Origin: Rhynchopus sp. YZ270_cl-10
Lineage: Eukaryota > Euglenozoa > Diplonemea > Diplonemida > Diplonemidae
DNA: 64,000 nucleotides
Direction: 5' to 3'
Assembly: GCA_964035575.1 (NCBI GenBank)
Contig: OZ037841.1
Coordinates: 1,550,001 to 1,614,000 of the forward strand
Shown: positions 8,868 through 18,966 of the stretch, in pieces
Layout of the letters: the number at the start of each line of letters is the position of its first letter
Numbering within the stretch: the first letter of the stretch is position 1
The notes under the pieces: model-generated
The model's input: the letters and a program-made list of their open reading frames with translations, nothing else
What the model was told of the DNA's origin: nothing
The model's database searches: none
Program-made: the position numbers and the translations under genes

Positions 8868-11387
8868 ATGCTCGACGGTGCCTTTGGCTTCCGTGGGGTC
8901 AACACCGAACGCGCACAGGCACAACTCCTACGTGGAGAAGGGGAGGCGGAGGTTGAGGTTTTTGACGGAGAAAAGCTGTTTCTTGAGGGCTCCATTGTCT
9001 CCAGCACTACGGGGAATGGCTACCGTCTGTTGCAGACACCGCCGTGCGACTATGGTGATGCAGGTGTCGCTACTACCCTGCATGAAAACGAAGACGAAGA
9101 CGAAGATGAAGCTGACGACGACCCACCACCCCCATACACCGACGACGAAACAAGCAGCGAGCTCTCCGACATCCTCGCCTCCCTCGAGCGCGAAGAGGTC
9201 GAACGCCACATCGACACCACCACACCCACCGCCTACGACAGCACCAACCTCGCCAGCCCCCCGCCCCTCCCCTCTGGAGGTACCCCTCTCATATTCGGCA
9301 CCTCACCACGACGCGAAGAGAACCACATCAAACCACTGCAAAACCTGAACGGAGCAGAAACGAGAGAACACCAAAGACAATCAAAATTGAGAAATCCGTA
9401 TCAAGAGAACAAAGAAGAACACCCCGAAATCTCATCCGAATTCGATGCAAAAAGGGGAACACAGATTGGAAGCGGTGAAGGGATTGGACGGAAACCCACC
9501 CCTCCCGCACCTCCCGCAACTGGACGGATAATACGTGGGGCATACCAGACACAACAATACCCTACTGAGGGGGAAGAGGCACGAGACAGATCTCCCACGC
9601 CGCCACCATCTCCACAGGGGAGGAAGGGGCGCGCATATCAGACACAGCAGTATCCTGGGAGGATCGCTGCGGAACGAAGGTCGCCAACACCGCCACCATC
9701 GCCTTCGGGGAAGCGGGCCTATCAAACAAAACAGTATCCGATGGGGCAAGGAAATTCACCACCGCCACCTGAGGCAGAACAAAAGGAGCGGAGACGGGCC
9801 TACCAAACACAAGAATATCCTGGATCAGGGATGGATGCACGCAACCCCTTTGATTCTCGCAGCGGGACACCTACACCGCCACCGTCACCTCTCAAGAGCA
9901 CATATGAACACACATCACTCCATTCCGATACACATTCAATTGGAGGGACAGCGGAATCTTCTGAACCACTCAAGGCAAGACCCCTGAAGGTGGTGCAAAA
10001 GAACAACCAAATACAAAGGGATGCAGAAATATACCCTGCATCTCCAGCAGGGTCTCCTCCGGTGATGGATGAAAACGAAGATGTTTCTTCGAATGGTGAG
10101 ATCGAAGGTTTGTTTGATCTGTACGCACCGAAAGCAAATGAAGCATCAGAGGAAGAAGAAGACGGGAAAATCCACATTGCGTTTGATTCCTACCGTTTTG
10201 ACACTTCGCAGCTTTATTACAATGCAGAAGGGGCCTTTAAGGATACAGAACCAACCCTTCTCCCTGGAAGATTCTATAGTGATAACAACACAAATAATAC
10301 TACCGACACCGATGGTGCGGAGCATTGCAACAGCTCCTTCGGGCCCACAACTGTACACAATGAAACCGGAGATACTTCTGAAGACATTTTATTCAGTCAA
10401 TCACTTAATAAAGTTGGGGGAGGGACTCCGGAGACTAGGGTTGTTCATTTGGATTTTTCGCAGTACAGAGATATGGATACTTCTTACCTTTATCATGATG
10501 AAGAGGCAACTGGGGGGGTAGGGACAAAGGGGGAGGAAGACAACGGCAGAAGGCCGCGACGAAAGGTGCGGAAGAGTGTACGTCCGAAGAGAACAACGGA
10601 AGCGGCAGCAAAGAGGAGGTTGGAAGGGTTTGAGGGCATGGAGGATCTGACCTCCTCTGCAGAAGGTGTGGTAGGGCGCTGTTTGCGGTGCAACAAAGAC
10701 GATGGGGTGGCATATTGCACAACGTGCACCGCAGATAATACAAATTCACTTTGTGTTTCGTGTTGGTGGGAGATTCATCGTTCCCCTGCACTGCAACAAC
10801 ATCGACCCCATTTTTTAACAATGTGCGCAAAAAAACAATGCTCTGCAGGGAACAATAGTGGTGATGTCTCTCCAGCGCTTTGGCGATGCGCGGACTGCAA
10901 AATAGATTTTTGCAAAACCTGCTGGCAAGCGACGCATTTTAGTGCAGACGCCGACTACCACCTACGCACCCACAAACCAATCAACATCTTTGAAACCGAC
11001 AACTCCCCTCTTCTACTCAACGATTCGCCAATACGTCCAGCCCCAACCTCTGCACCAACGGTAACAGCCCCGCAATGGGAGGAGGAGACACTACGTACAG
11101 GGGTGGACCCTTCGCTTCGGTATCGTCTGATGAATTTCTTCTCGGTGAGATGCCCGCAGAAGCTCCCGTCGGTGATGCCTACCCTACGGCAATTCAAAGG
11201 GGACGAAGAAGCGATGTTCCACGCACTAACCCTAGAGTACGGAGCGGAACCTAAATCCGACTACCTTAGCCTCCGAATGCCTGAAGGGTGGAAGGTTGTG
11301 CAAACACCAAGTGGCGATGTCTTCTATTTGCACACCTCTGGGGAAAAGCAGTGGCAGCACCCAGCTCATCCTACGCATGCGTTGTGA
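8868..11387 (+). CDS. B-box zinc finger and WW-domain scaffold protein
   Basis: An uninterrupted 839-residue protein, mostly disordered. An acidic stretch is near residues 66-85. Four copies of an AYQTQQYP-type motif lie at about 222, 254, 282 and 309, each near PTPPPSP proline runs. Two acidic repeats of the form FxxYRxxDTSxLYxxxE lie near 438 and 526. Two adjacent B-box-like zinc fingers follow (CLRCNKDDGVAYCTTC near 602 and CADCKIDFCKTCW near 672). A helical motif at about 751-790 (NFFSVRCPQKLPSVMPTLRQ, then a YGAEP end) is of a kind frequent in kinetoplastid proteins. A C-terminal WW domain (MPEGWKVV...WQHP) is at about 803-835. The WW domain could bind the protein's own proline-rich repeats. 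The function is probably protein assembly; the partner is unknown. The start at 8868 follows a pyrimidine-rich leader. Confidence 0.85.
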   Translation: MLDGAFGFRGVNTERAQAQLLRGEGEAEVEVFDGEKLFLEGSIVSSTTGNGYRLLQTPPCDYGDAGVATTLHENEDEDEDEADDDPPPPYTDDETSSELSDILASLEREEVERHIDTTTPTAYDSTNLASPPPLPSGGTPLIFGTSPRREENHIKPLQNLNGAETREHQRQSKLRNPYQENKEEHPEISSEFDAKRGTQIGSGEGIGRKPTPPAPPATGRIIRGAYQTQQYPTEGEEARDRSPTPPPSPQGRKGRAYQTQQYPGRIAAERRSPTPPPSPSGKRAYQTKQYPMGQGNSPPPPEAEQKERRRAYQTQEYPGSGMDARNPFDSRSGTPTPPPSPLKSTYEHTSLHSDTHSIGGTAESSEPLKARPLKVVQKNNQIQRDAEIYPASPAGSPPVMDENEDVSSNGEIEGLFDLYAPKANEASEEEEDGKIHIAFDSYRFDTSQLYYNAEGAFKDTEPTLLPGRFYSDNNTNNTTDTDGAEHCNSSFGPTTVHNETGDTSEDILFSQSLNKVGGGTPETRVVHLDFSQYRDMDTSYLYHDEEATGGVGTKGEEDNGRRPRRKVRKSVRPKRTTEAAAKRRLEGFEGMEDLTSSAEGVVGRCLRCNKDDGVAYCTTCTADNTNSLCVSCWWEIHRSPALQQHRPHFLTMCAKKQCSAGNNSGDVSPALWRCADCKIDFCKTCWQATHFSADADYHLRTHKPINIFETDNSPLLLNDSPIRPAPTSAPTVTAPQWEEETLRTGVDPSLRYRLMNFFSVRCPQKLPSVMPTLRQFKGDEEAMFHALTLEYGAEPKSDYLSLRMPEGWKVVQTPSGDVFYLHTSGEKQWQHPAHPTHAL

Positions 11388-11501
11388 GGGGTTTATTTGG
11401 CGGCAGTGTGTTGTTCTGTGTGGGCTAGCTAGGGTCGATCCGACAGGTGCCTCTTTTACTCGCTTACAGCTTCCCTGTAAACCTCACCCAAGCGCAACAC
11501 T

Positions 11502-11575
11502 CCGGGGTTCGATAACCCGCGGAGTGTCAGTGCCTGCGTCCCAGAGGCGTTTGCACTATCAACTTCACTTTACTC
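11502..11575 (+). repeat. Dispersed intergenic repeat family A, long form
   Basis: CCGGGGTTCGATAACCCGCG followed by GTGCCTGCGTCCC, AGAGGCGTTTGCAC and CAACTTCACTTT; same block order as 199-280. It lies about 115 bases downstream of the B-box/WW gene stop. Confidence 0.75.
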
Positions 11576-12146
11576 GTTGAGCGGGTTGGCACATTATGTG
11601 AGCATCCAGTTTATCCGTATTTGTTCTTGTAGAGGGGTTGGGATATCGAGGTGTTTGTATTAACAACTTCGATTTTGTGTTATGGGATGTGGGGGGGTGT
11701 GTAGAGAGACTGTGGAAAGCGGGTTCCAGAAGGTGTACTGTCCCGAAAAAAAAAGGGAAATTTTGAAAAATTTTTTTCGCGTTTTCATAAAGGAGTCTTT
11801 TGAAAAAAGGATGAGGATCCTTTGGTTGGCAATCTTGTCTTTTTTTTTGGCCTACTGGCCAGAGGGATTTTTGTCTTTCAAGGCAAGTTTATTTTGTGGT
11901 AAAAAATATATCCTGTGTGGAGGGGTGTCTATCAGCAACGTTTCTATTTAGACAAAATGGTTATGGTAAAAAACCTGGTGCAGACCAGAGTTCCTACTGT
12001 CTCCAAATGCCTGTTATATTCAAAAAGGACACCCCGTTTTCTATTAAAATTCGCATATTTTCTTCCATCTCCAACTTTTTGTGAAAAACACAACGTTCTC
12101 AACTGAACGCATCAGGAAGTATTCACACATTTATCACCCCGTTTTT

Positions 12147-12214
12147 CTTGTGCTTTCATCCGGATGGCTGGCATTGTACGTGGGTCAGTCAGAGGTGTCT
12201 GCATGTACCATTTT
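12147..12214 (+). repeat. Dispersed intergenic repeat family A2
   Basis: CTTGTGCTTTCATCCGG, CTGGCATTGTACGTGGGTCA and AGAGGTGTCTGCATG match the copies at 3281 and 26184 almost base for base. Confidence 0.75.
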
Positions 12215-12504
12215 CTCCATTTTTTAATTTTTTTAAAAATAATCTCATCTCTCACCCCCCCTTTTGATTTTTTCTCAATAGCTTTTTGCTCCAAAGAGCT
12301 GTGTGCTGTGTGTTTTTGCTGACCCTTTCGGGGTGACAATTAAGTGCAGAACCCCTGGATGAATTGATACAAACAAATACAAAAAGTGAACTTGTTTCTT
12401 CCGTTCTGGCGGTACTACTTTTTTCCCTCTTTTTCCCTTCTTTTTTTATTCTTTTTTTGAAAGAAGTGTCGCGCTTGACTTTGTTCAGTCCCTACGTCCG
12501 CTAT

Positions 12505-12540
12505 CCGGTGAGGCGTTTGCACTGTGAACCTTCTTTTGTT
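12505..12540 (+). repeat. Family A repeat, short form
   Basis: GGTGAGGCGTTTGCACTGTG followed by AACCTTCTTTTG; only the 3' half of family A is present. Confidence 0.55.
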
Positions 12541-13485
12541 TTGTTGTGAACGACTCCTTTTAAGAACACTACATGGTTCCGTTTTCATCGGGAACGAACA
12601 ACCAAAGCATCTGAAATGCGTCTCTTGTGCACCCCCTTTTCGCGATCTCTCATTTTTCAAAAATAAACCCAGTGAGCTCATCTTTCCAAAATTCTTTTAT
12701 GTGCAAAAAAAAGCTATGTCTCCTCCACACTCTTGGGAATGGAACTGTGCCGTGTGAAGTATCCTGGCCCCTTCGAAGGGGTGTTGTCCGATAAAAAAAA
12801 TATTGTCATTTTATTCATTACATGGTGTACTGGTGTCACTGACATGAGGCATCGTGCAAACCGTAGTAATCCGCACATTTACGGGTGTGGTCTCATTGAG
12901 GTGGACCCAATATCCATCCTGAATTTGATACACCTAATATAGTCAGCTGTAAATGCGCTGCTCGCGTGTAGAAATTTTTTGACGATATATTCTTTTGTTG
13001 ATACTATCATGGAAATATGCCACAGTTTAACCACCCAATCTTCCCCTCTATGTCTCTTGTGAACATACCCGGGGTTTTTTTTATTGATTTCACCGTGTCT
13101 TCGCACTTTACTTAAATGAGAACCCTGTTTCTTGTGTTGTTTTTCCTATCCTCTCTTTTCAAAGGCATCCCCCTTTTTTTGTCTTTGCCGCCTCACAACG
13201 AGTTGCTGTGAAGTATTTCTTTTTCCTCTCCCCCCCTCTCGCATGTACTGTTATGTTCTTGATTTTGATTTTTTTTGTTTTTTTTTTTTTGAAAAAATTT
13301 GGGGTGTGTCGTGTCACAATATCATCCTACTATGTGCCTTCTAAGTTTCAAACCATTGGAGACGTGTATAAGTCATCTTTTCAAATTTACATTTTATGCC
13401 AATCAAATTTGGGGCTGAGCAAAAAAAAAAAATTAAAAAAGCCCCTTATTTTGCAAGGGGCGGGACGAACGACGACTTTACCTTC

Positions 13486-13991
13486 CGTAGTACAATAAGG
13501 TTTCGGCGAACATTGAGTACAGTACCTTAGTTTCCCCCATATGGAGGCTTCGACAGGAATTAGTCGCTATCTCAACAAAGAAGCGCACCTACCTCTCAAC
13601 TTACAAAGTACTACAATGAAATACAATACAAACAAACTTTCAATCCCCCGCCATATGGCGAAATTCGGTAATTTGTCAATACAACATAAAGTAAATCTGG
13701 AAAAGCGAACTCTGAATGGCAGCTGCACGAAACAAATTATCAAAAAAAAAGGGAGGTTTTTTTCTTTTTTTACTTCGAATCTTTCAGTTTACCTCCCTTC
13801 TTTCCCCCCCTCCCTCCCATCTCTTTAAAGAAAAGGTGGTTCAGAATCCACGCATTTTGTATATTTCCTCCGGGGGTTCGATAACCTGAAGAGAATAGTG
13901 TCTGCGTTCTTTAGTATATTCTGTAAGGCGTTTGTGCACTTTCAAAAAAAATTAGTACAATAGCCTTCGGGCGACATTGAGTACAGATCCT
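13486..13991 (+). repeat. Direct repeat pair about 465 bases apart
   Basis: Two similar segments of about 40 bases start with TAGTACAATA and include ACATTGAGTACAG, at about 13488-13527 and 13954-13991. Between them is AT-rich sequence with a family A copy. No coding content is recognised. Confidence 0.5.
13867..13950 (+). repeat. Dispersed intergenic repeat family A, long form
   Basis: CTCCGGGGGTTCGATAACCT, AGTGTCTGCGTTC and AAGGCGTTTGTGCACTTTCA, the same order as the copies at 199 and 11502 but more diverged. Confidence 0.65.
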
Positions 13992-14708
13992 GCACTAGCA
14001 GGTGATTGTCAAGACAACAAAAGATCCTTTGGGTGGCATTGAGGATGGGAATACACCACACCTCGGTGTTATTATCGATACAGAATATACACTACCGTGG
14101 AACTTTGCGCTACCTTTCTGCAGAAAAATAAAATTGAATATACATCGCAAAAAATGTGCAAAAAAAACAACAACAAAATGGGACAATTTGCGCCCTATTT
14201 CTTTCAGATGTAACGATGGACAAGCTTCATCTTTGTAGTTCCTCAAGCGAAAATGAGGCTCATTTTGTAGTTTTTGTTTCCTTTTTTTGAGTTCCCTCCC
14301 TCCTCCCACCTATAACCTCCTCCAGGGCTTTCCTGGATGTGCCCAAAATTCTTGTCCAAACTTTAGTTTGCCTTTCCCTTTTTGGTTTTTACGTTTTGAA
14401 GAAAATAAAAATAGAAAAATAAACGTTCCTCGTGCGCACCAACAAATTGGCGAGGTGTTTGCACTCTTGGGGTCATCTTATATACTTCCCCCTTCCCCCC
14501 TTTTCTGTGTTTTAGAAACTTGGAAGATCCATGTGACCAGCCCCTCCTATTTTTTTTTTTCCAAGTTTTCTTGTTACGCCCGCAGTTATTTTTCTTTCTT
14601 TCCGCACTGTTTTGTACATTAGTACACTATTGTAACAATTGTGATGAGAGGTTGCTGAGGACACGGGGCTCAGGTCATATCTTTTTTTTCTTCTCGTTGA
14701 AGACAGGG

Positions 14709-15574
14709 CAGGGGTCCTAACGCTGTTCTCAAAAAAATTAAAAATGGTAACTTCAAGGTCACTTCTCGTTTTTTGGGGAGGGAAAAAAAAAACTTTCCCC
14801 CCTCAGAGGCGGTAGGCAACAACAAAAGTGAAGTTTAAAAAAGTGCAAATTCCTCAGACATACACTGGATCATAGGGACGGGGTACTAGATAAGATTTTT
14901 TTCGTCACGCAATTTCGGGGTCTCGCGGTTTGGTGTCACAGTTTTGCTTCTTACCACGAACAACACAACACAGATGCCAGATGTTTTTTCTCAACCCTTT
15001 CTCTGCGGGAAAGCCTCCCCTCCTCAGTGCAGCTTTGGCAGCTTTGTAGCCACTGGTGCAAGCCGTAGTGGGTGTCAGCCTTCTTATCAGTAACCTCAGT
15101 ACATTGACAAAAAGAAACGGCGGCCATAACACCCAAAAGTTCCTGGCGAAGCCACGGTACGCAACATTTCTAAAAATGTTGCCATAAAATGGCACTTTCG
15201 TCGGTAAATCCGTAAATTTTACTTCCGTGTTTTGCTAAAACAAAAGTTTTTGGCGAAGCCACGGTACGCAACATTTCAAAAAATTGCGCTAAAATTGTAC
15301 ATTGTGGCACCCGCAGCCCTGCAGACCACTGATCTTGGCAAAAATAAGAAAAATCCCGAAGCATGCTCAAATAAGATTCGCAAAGAACAAGCTCCAACGT
15401 GTTCCCGGTGTATGTTAAGTATCCGAGGTAACTTCGTGACACCGGATTTTAAAAATAAAAAAGGTCACTTTTTAGGGCACTTTTCGAAGGTCACTTCGAA
15501 GTGACCTTCGGATTTCAAAAAAATAAAAAAGGTCACTTCAGAAGTGGTAAAAGTTACCACTCTTAGGACCCCTG
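14709..15574. mobile_element. Non-autonomous hAT-type element (866 bp)
   Basis: The ends CAGGGGTCCTAA and TTAGGACCCCTG are perfect inverted repeats, flanked by a perfect 8-base target duplication AGACAGGG (14701-14708 and 15575-15582). Ends starting CAGGG with an 8-base duplication are the hallmark of the hAT superfamily. No transposase is present. Inside are two copies of a block containing GGCGAAGCCACGGTACGCAA (about 15130 and 15247), which also occurs in the element at 6825-8365, and a 26-base perfect palindrome at 15485-15510. The intact duplication suggests a fairly recent insertion. Confidence 0.88.
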
Positions 15575-16181
15575 AGACAGGGTGACTTTGTGTCTGCGTA
15601 GTTGAGTATCCTCATGTTTAGCAGGGTGTGTCTGTGTCTTAAGAAAAGCTTCAATTTCGTTCTTCCTTTCACAAAAATTTGCCTTTTCTTGTTGTGGTAA
15701 GGTGATGTGCACGAGGGACGGGTAGCCACCCTCGATTATCCTGAACAATCTGCAGCTTCACTCTTTTTGAGTCAAATTTAGTTTTCATTTGTAGATGGAA
15801 TACTTATGCATCTTTCAACAGTTTTCTTTTGTTTTGTTTTGTTTTTTTCTTTGCGCCACGAGTTCATTCCAACCATACACCTTTTCCTTTTGTTCCCTGC
15901 TCTTTGCCCCACCACCGCCCGTTGCCCCTTAAGAGAATGTCAAAATAATAATGCATTGCTCTGAAAGAAACCTGGGGTTTTGGTTGTTTTGTCAAAAAAA
16001 AAAAAATCTATTTTACTTCTTTTGTTTCTTTCTATATCCACCGCTACCTTCAAAAAAAATTCCATACAAAACAGACCACGCCACACACTACACCTAAAAA
16101 AACAACTTCATTTTCGCCGTTTTCCTGAGATTCTTCTCAATTCTTTATTTTGTTTTGCACTTTTCCTTTTCCCCCTTAAAC

Positions 16182-16535
16182 ATGCTACGGTTCTCCGAAG
16201 CGGAGCTTGCGGATAATGTGAGTACTGCACAGGACTTGCAGGGGTTGGTGAAGCAGCTCACGAGCATGCACACTGCAATGCACGTCATCCAGGCAGAGCG
16301 GAATCGGGAGGTGTACGAGGCACGTATGCAGGCACAGCAGCTAGCGGAGCAGCTCGAGACGGCGCGTGAGGAAGCACGGCAGAACAGCGGCGGCAACACA
16401 GGAGGCCAGGCGCAGGTGCTCGCTGCCATCGACAACCACCTGCACAACATCTCTGTCGCCAGCTCCGAGGTCGCTTCCATAGCACGCTCCTTCAAGCAAG
16501 AAACCGATTTGACAAACCCGAAGCGATTGTTGTGA
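16182..16535 (+). CDS. Small coiled-coil protein, function unknown
   Basis: A 117-residue protein, apparently complete, with no recognised family. Residues 15-75 form a continuous heptad-rich, charged helix, followed by a Gly/Asn linker and a second short amphipathic helix. The ATG at 16182 is preferred because the upstream in-frame codons are a pyrimidine-tract translation without ATG. It lies about 220 bases before the next gene, the tightest spacing in this part of the window, and both products are coiled coil. Size and build suggest a subunit of a cytoskeletal or vesicle-tethering complex, but nothing specific supports that. Confidence 0.7.
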   Translation: MLRFSEAELADNVSTAQDLQGLVKQLTSMHTAMHVIQAERNREVYEARMQAQQLAEQLETAREEARQNSGGNTGGQAQVLAAIDNHLHNISVASSEVASIARSFKQETDLTNPKRLL

Positions 16536-16758
16536 GAAAAGCGGGGGATGTTTTAGAGCTTGTTAGATCTTAGAGGGTGGGAGGGGGGAGGGTACTCTGA
16601 CCATTTCAATGCAGAGCAAAAAGCGTCCTACCTTTTTTTGTGCTACCAAATCAAGCTGTTCACCATTCACAACACACTCCTCTCTCAGGTGCACCCACAA
16701 CACGCATCCAAAGCAAACCCCACCCACTACGTGGTACATACACAAAGAAAGCAAAAAA

Positions 16759-18294
16759 ATGTCACACATTCTCGAGTCACCCATCCATGAGGAAGAGTAC
16801 TCCACCGATGACGACGACAGCACTTTGGACCACGACTCCAGCTCATACAGCCCTACACAGCAGGTACATGACAACATCTCTTTTTCCACCACCACCACTC
16901 ACCCCCTGTCACAGGTCAACCGCATGCGCCGCATCCTTGAACGTGACCTACGCCGTGCTGAGCGTGAATCCGCGCAACGCCGTCTTCACTACGACCAGAC
17001 CGGAGAGTCGACACTTCTTCTCGAGACTCTTGCGACACAGCAGGGTAAGCCCACCACCACGACCACAGCACACCCACTAGACGACTCGCACCACACTGCC
17101 GCAGCGCTGCAGCAGGCAGACGCAATGTTCTACGACACAACACTCTGCGATGCGGAGGCAGACGGGAACGGTCTCTACACTGCCGTGACACAGAGACCAC
17201 CGCGCGCCTCGACAGCGTCGTCACGGCAGGGAGACAGCACACCACAGAAGGAGGCGGCTGCCGCAGAGATCCTCTCAGGAGTGAACAACGCGACGCGTAC
17301 GGTGACAACACGCTGCAGTGCGGGGAGCTCTAGTGTGCACAACCTTCCGTACGTTGTGTCGCGCAAGACCGAAGTGTGTGATGTGGCGCTCTCACCGACC
17401 CCCACCTCTCTGTCCCCAGAGCGGAAGCTCGGCCAGGTCGTCGCGCATCAAGAAAAGCAGATGCGTGGTTTGGTCGCTGCACTGCAATCCGCTGCAGCAG
17501 AGATCAAAAGAGAACGCCGTTCGCGTGCAGAAGTGGAAGAAGCATTGTACCACGCCAAACGGCGACGTCCCGAAGCCACGCAAGAAGCACGACCAGAAAA
17601 GGAGAAAAAAGAGAAGAGCAACGCCGCCCTTCTCGTTGCACTACGGGTAGAAAACGAAGCACTTCGCGACGAAAACGCTTCTCTTTCAGCCATCCTTGCG
17701 GAACGCGACGCGGAAACCCCATCACGCCTTCACGAAGAACGCAACCTTCTTAGGTCCGACGTGGAAGCCATGCAGGAACAGCTGAGCGCCGGGGTCCAGG
17801 AGATTGAGGTGTGGCGGACTCGGTTCACTAACGCTGAGGAGGAAATACAGAAACTGACTGCATGCATTGTGAGCATGGAGGCAGAGGTGGAGGCGGTGAC
17901 GGCTGAAGAAGACGAAGAAGCCGAAGAGGCTGAGGAAGCGACCAACAGCAACACCGACCTTGAGGACGCACGAACCGACGCCACCTCTGAGTTCGACGAG
18001 GACGCATACCTGCGTGACAGAATGAAGCGCGCGCTTGCCCCGCGTCCAGACCCAGAGGCATTGGCGATCCTCATCAACTCAATGGTCACAGAACTCAAGA
18101 AGGAATGGCGCAAGCTGTGCGGACGTGACCTGCCTTTGAAGCGGAGTGGCGTCAACGGTGGAAAGGGTTGTGTATATGAATACAGAGAGAAGCGGCTGAA
18201 CCTGCGTATCGTAGCAGGGAAGCTGGCCTTCCGTGCAGGGGGTGGACATACGGTATGGCTGTTGGGTGAGAAGGGGATTGGGATAACTCCATAA
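16759..18294 (+). CDS. Coiled-coil protein with conserved-looking C-terminal domain
   Basis: A 511-residue protein if read straight through. The N terminus is acidic and Ser/Asp-rich, the centre (about 215-420) is strongly coiled coil, an acidic Glu/Ala stretch follows, and a compact basic C-terminal region (about 440-511) may fold on its own. Family not recognised. A stop-free stretch at 16864-16914 (51 bases) has CAG|GTACAT at its left and a pyrimidine run with CACAG at its right. It may be a tiny phase-0 intron, giving 494 residues. The ATG at 16759 is chosen over upstream non-ATG frames because it follows a candidate acceptor (CTCCTCTCTCAG near 16688) and an A-rich leader. Confidence 0.72.
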   Translation: MSHILESPIHEEEYSTDDDDSTLDHDSSSYSPTQQVHDNISFSTTTTHPLSQVNRMRRILERDLRRAERESAQRRLHYDQTGESTLLLETLATQQGKPTTTTTAHPLDDSHHTAAALQQADAMFYDTTLCDAEADGNGLYTAVTQRPPRASTASSRQGDSTPQKEAAAAEILSGVNNATRTVTTRCSAGSSSVHNLPYVVSRKTEVCDVALSPTPTSLSPERKLGQVVAHQEKQMRGLVAALQSAAAEIKRERRSRAEVEEALYHAKRRRPEATQEARPEKEKKEKSNAALLVALRVENEALRDENASLSAILAERDAETPSRLHEERNLLRSDVEAMQEQLSAGVQEIEVWRTRFTNAEEEIQKLTACIVSMEAEVEAVTAEEDEEAEEAEEATNSNTDLEDARTDATSEFDEDAYLRDRMKRALAPRPDPEALAILINSMVTELKKEWRKLCGRDLPLKRSGVNGGKGCVYEYREKRLNLRIVAGKLAFRAGGGHTVWLLGEKGIGITP

Positions 18295-18966
18295 TTCTGA
18301 ATCATTTTTATGTGCCTACACCTATGAAGGGTGATAGCATTTGCACTTCGGTGATTACTAATGAGGCTCGGTACACTTTAAACAAAACAACAACAAAAAA
18401 AAAAAATAACAGGACCTGCTGACCCACATCACCCGCCAGGAAGAACACTACAGCATGCGTAATATGTAATAATGCACGCAGTGTGCGTTGGTTTTGTTTA
18501 TTACATAGTTCGCTAGGTCAACAACCGCAAAGCGGTTGTATTCACCATTTCTTCGCCCCTTTGTTTTGTCCATTTTCAAAACGCCATTTCCCCCTATGTG
18601 TTGATACTGTGTTTTAGCCTAGAAAAAAACCCCCCTCTCCTTCACCCATAGAAATGGATTTGAGATGGACCCACAAGTAGTATTATTAGAAACCACAAAC
18701 AAAAAAAAGATAGCTATTCCTATTTCCCGCCTACCCTCACTTCTTCTTTCCCCTCCTTTTTTTTTTTCCCCATCCCAATCTCCACAACCCCCCGCGAGTG
18801 GCCTCTATTTGGTAATCAATTTCATCCACATTTTTTTTTTGACGAGCTCTCCTACTCTAATCACCACGAATCTTTTTGCCAAAAAAATTCCCAAAAAAAA
18901 TCCCCTTTTTCTTCAGGTGGGAGAGGGGGTTTTTTTTCTCCTCCTTTTCTTCGATTGCCCACAAAG
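18295..18966. other. Spacer before the large coiled-coil gene
   Basis: T-rich with several homopolymer tracts. At about 18318-18345 there is a weak family A-like block (AGCATTTGCACTTCGG). The last 250 bases are strongly pyrimidine-rich and contain CTTCAG near 18911, a possible acceptor. No gene seen. Confidence 0.5.

Larger units (their letters stand above)
11388..16181. other. Long gene-poor spacer
   Basis: About 4.8 kb without a convincing gene, T-rich on the + strand. It contains family A repeats (11502-11575, 12505-12540, 13867-13950), a family A2 repeat (12147-12214), a roughly 40-base direct repeat pair (about 13486-13527 and 13952-13991), and a hAT-type element (14709-15574). The small open frames here are mostly homopolymer-encoded. 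Confidence 0.6.

Noticed and set aside
17041-17066. 24-base GTAAGC...ACAG stretch as an intron in the 16759 gene
   Set aside because: Too short for spliceosomal splicing; reading frame is continuous and open.
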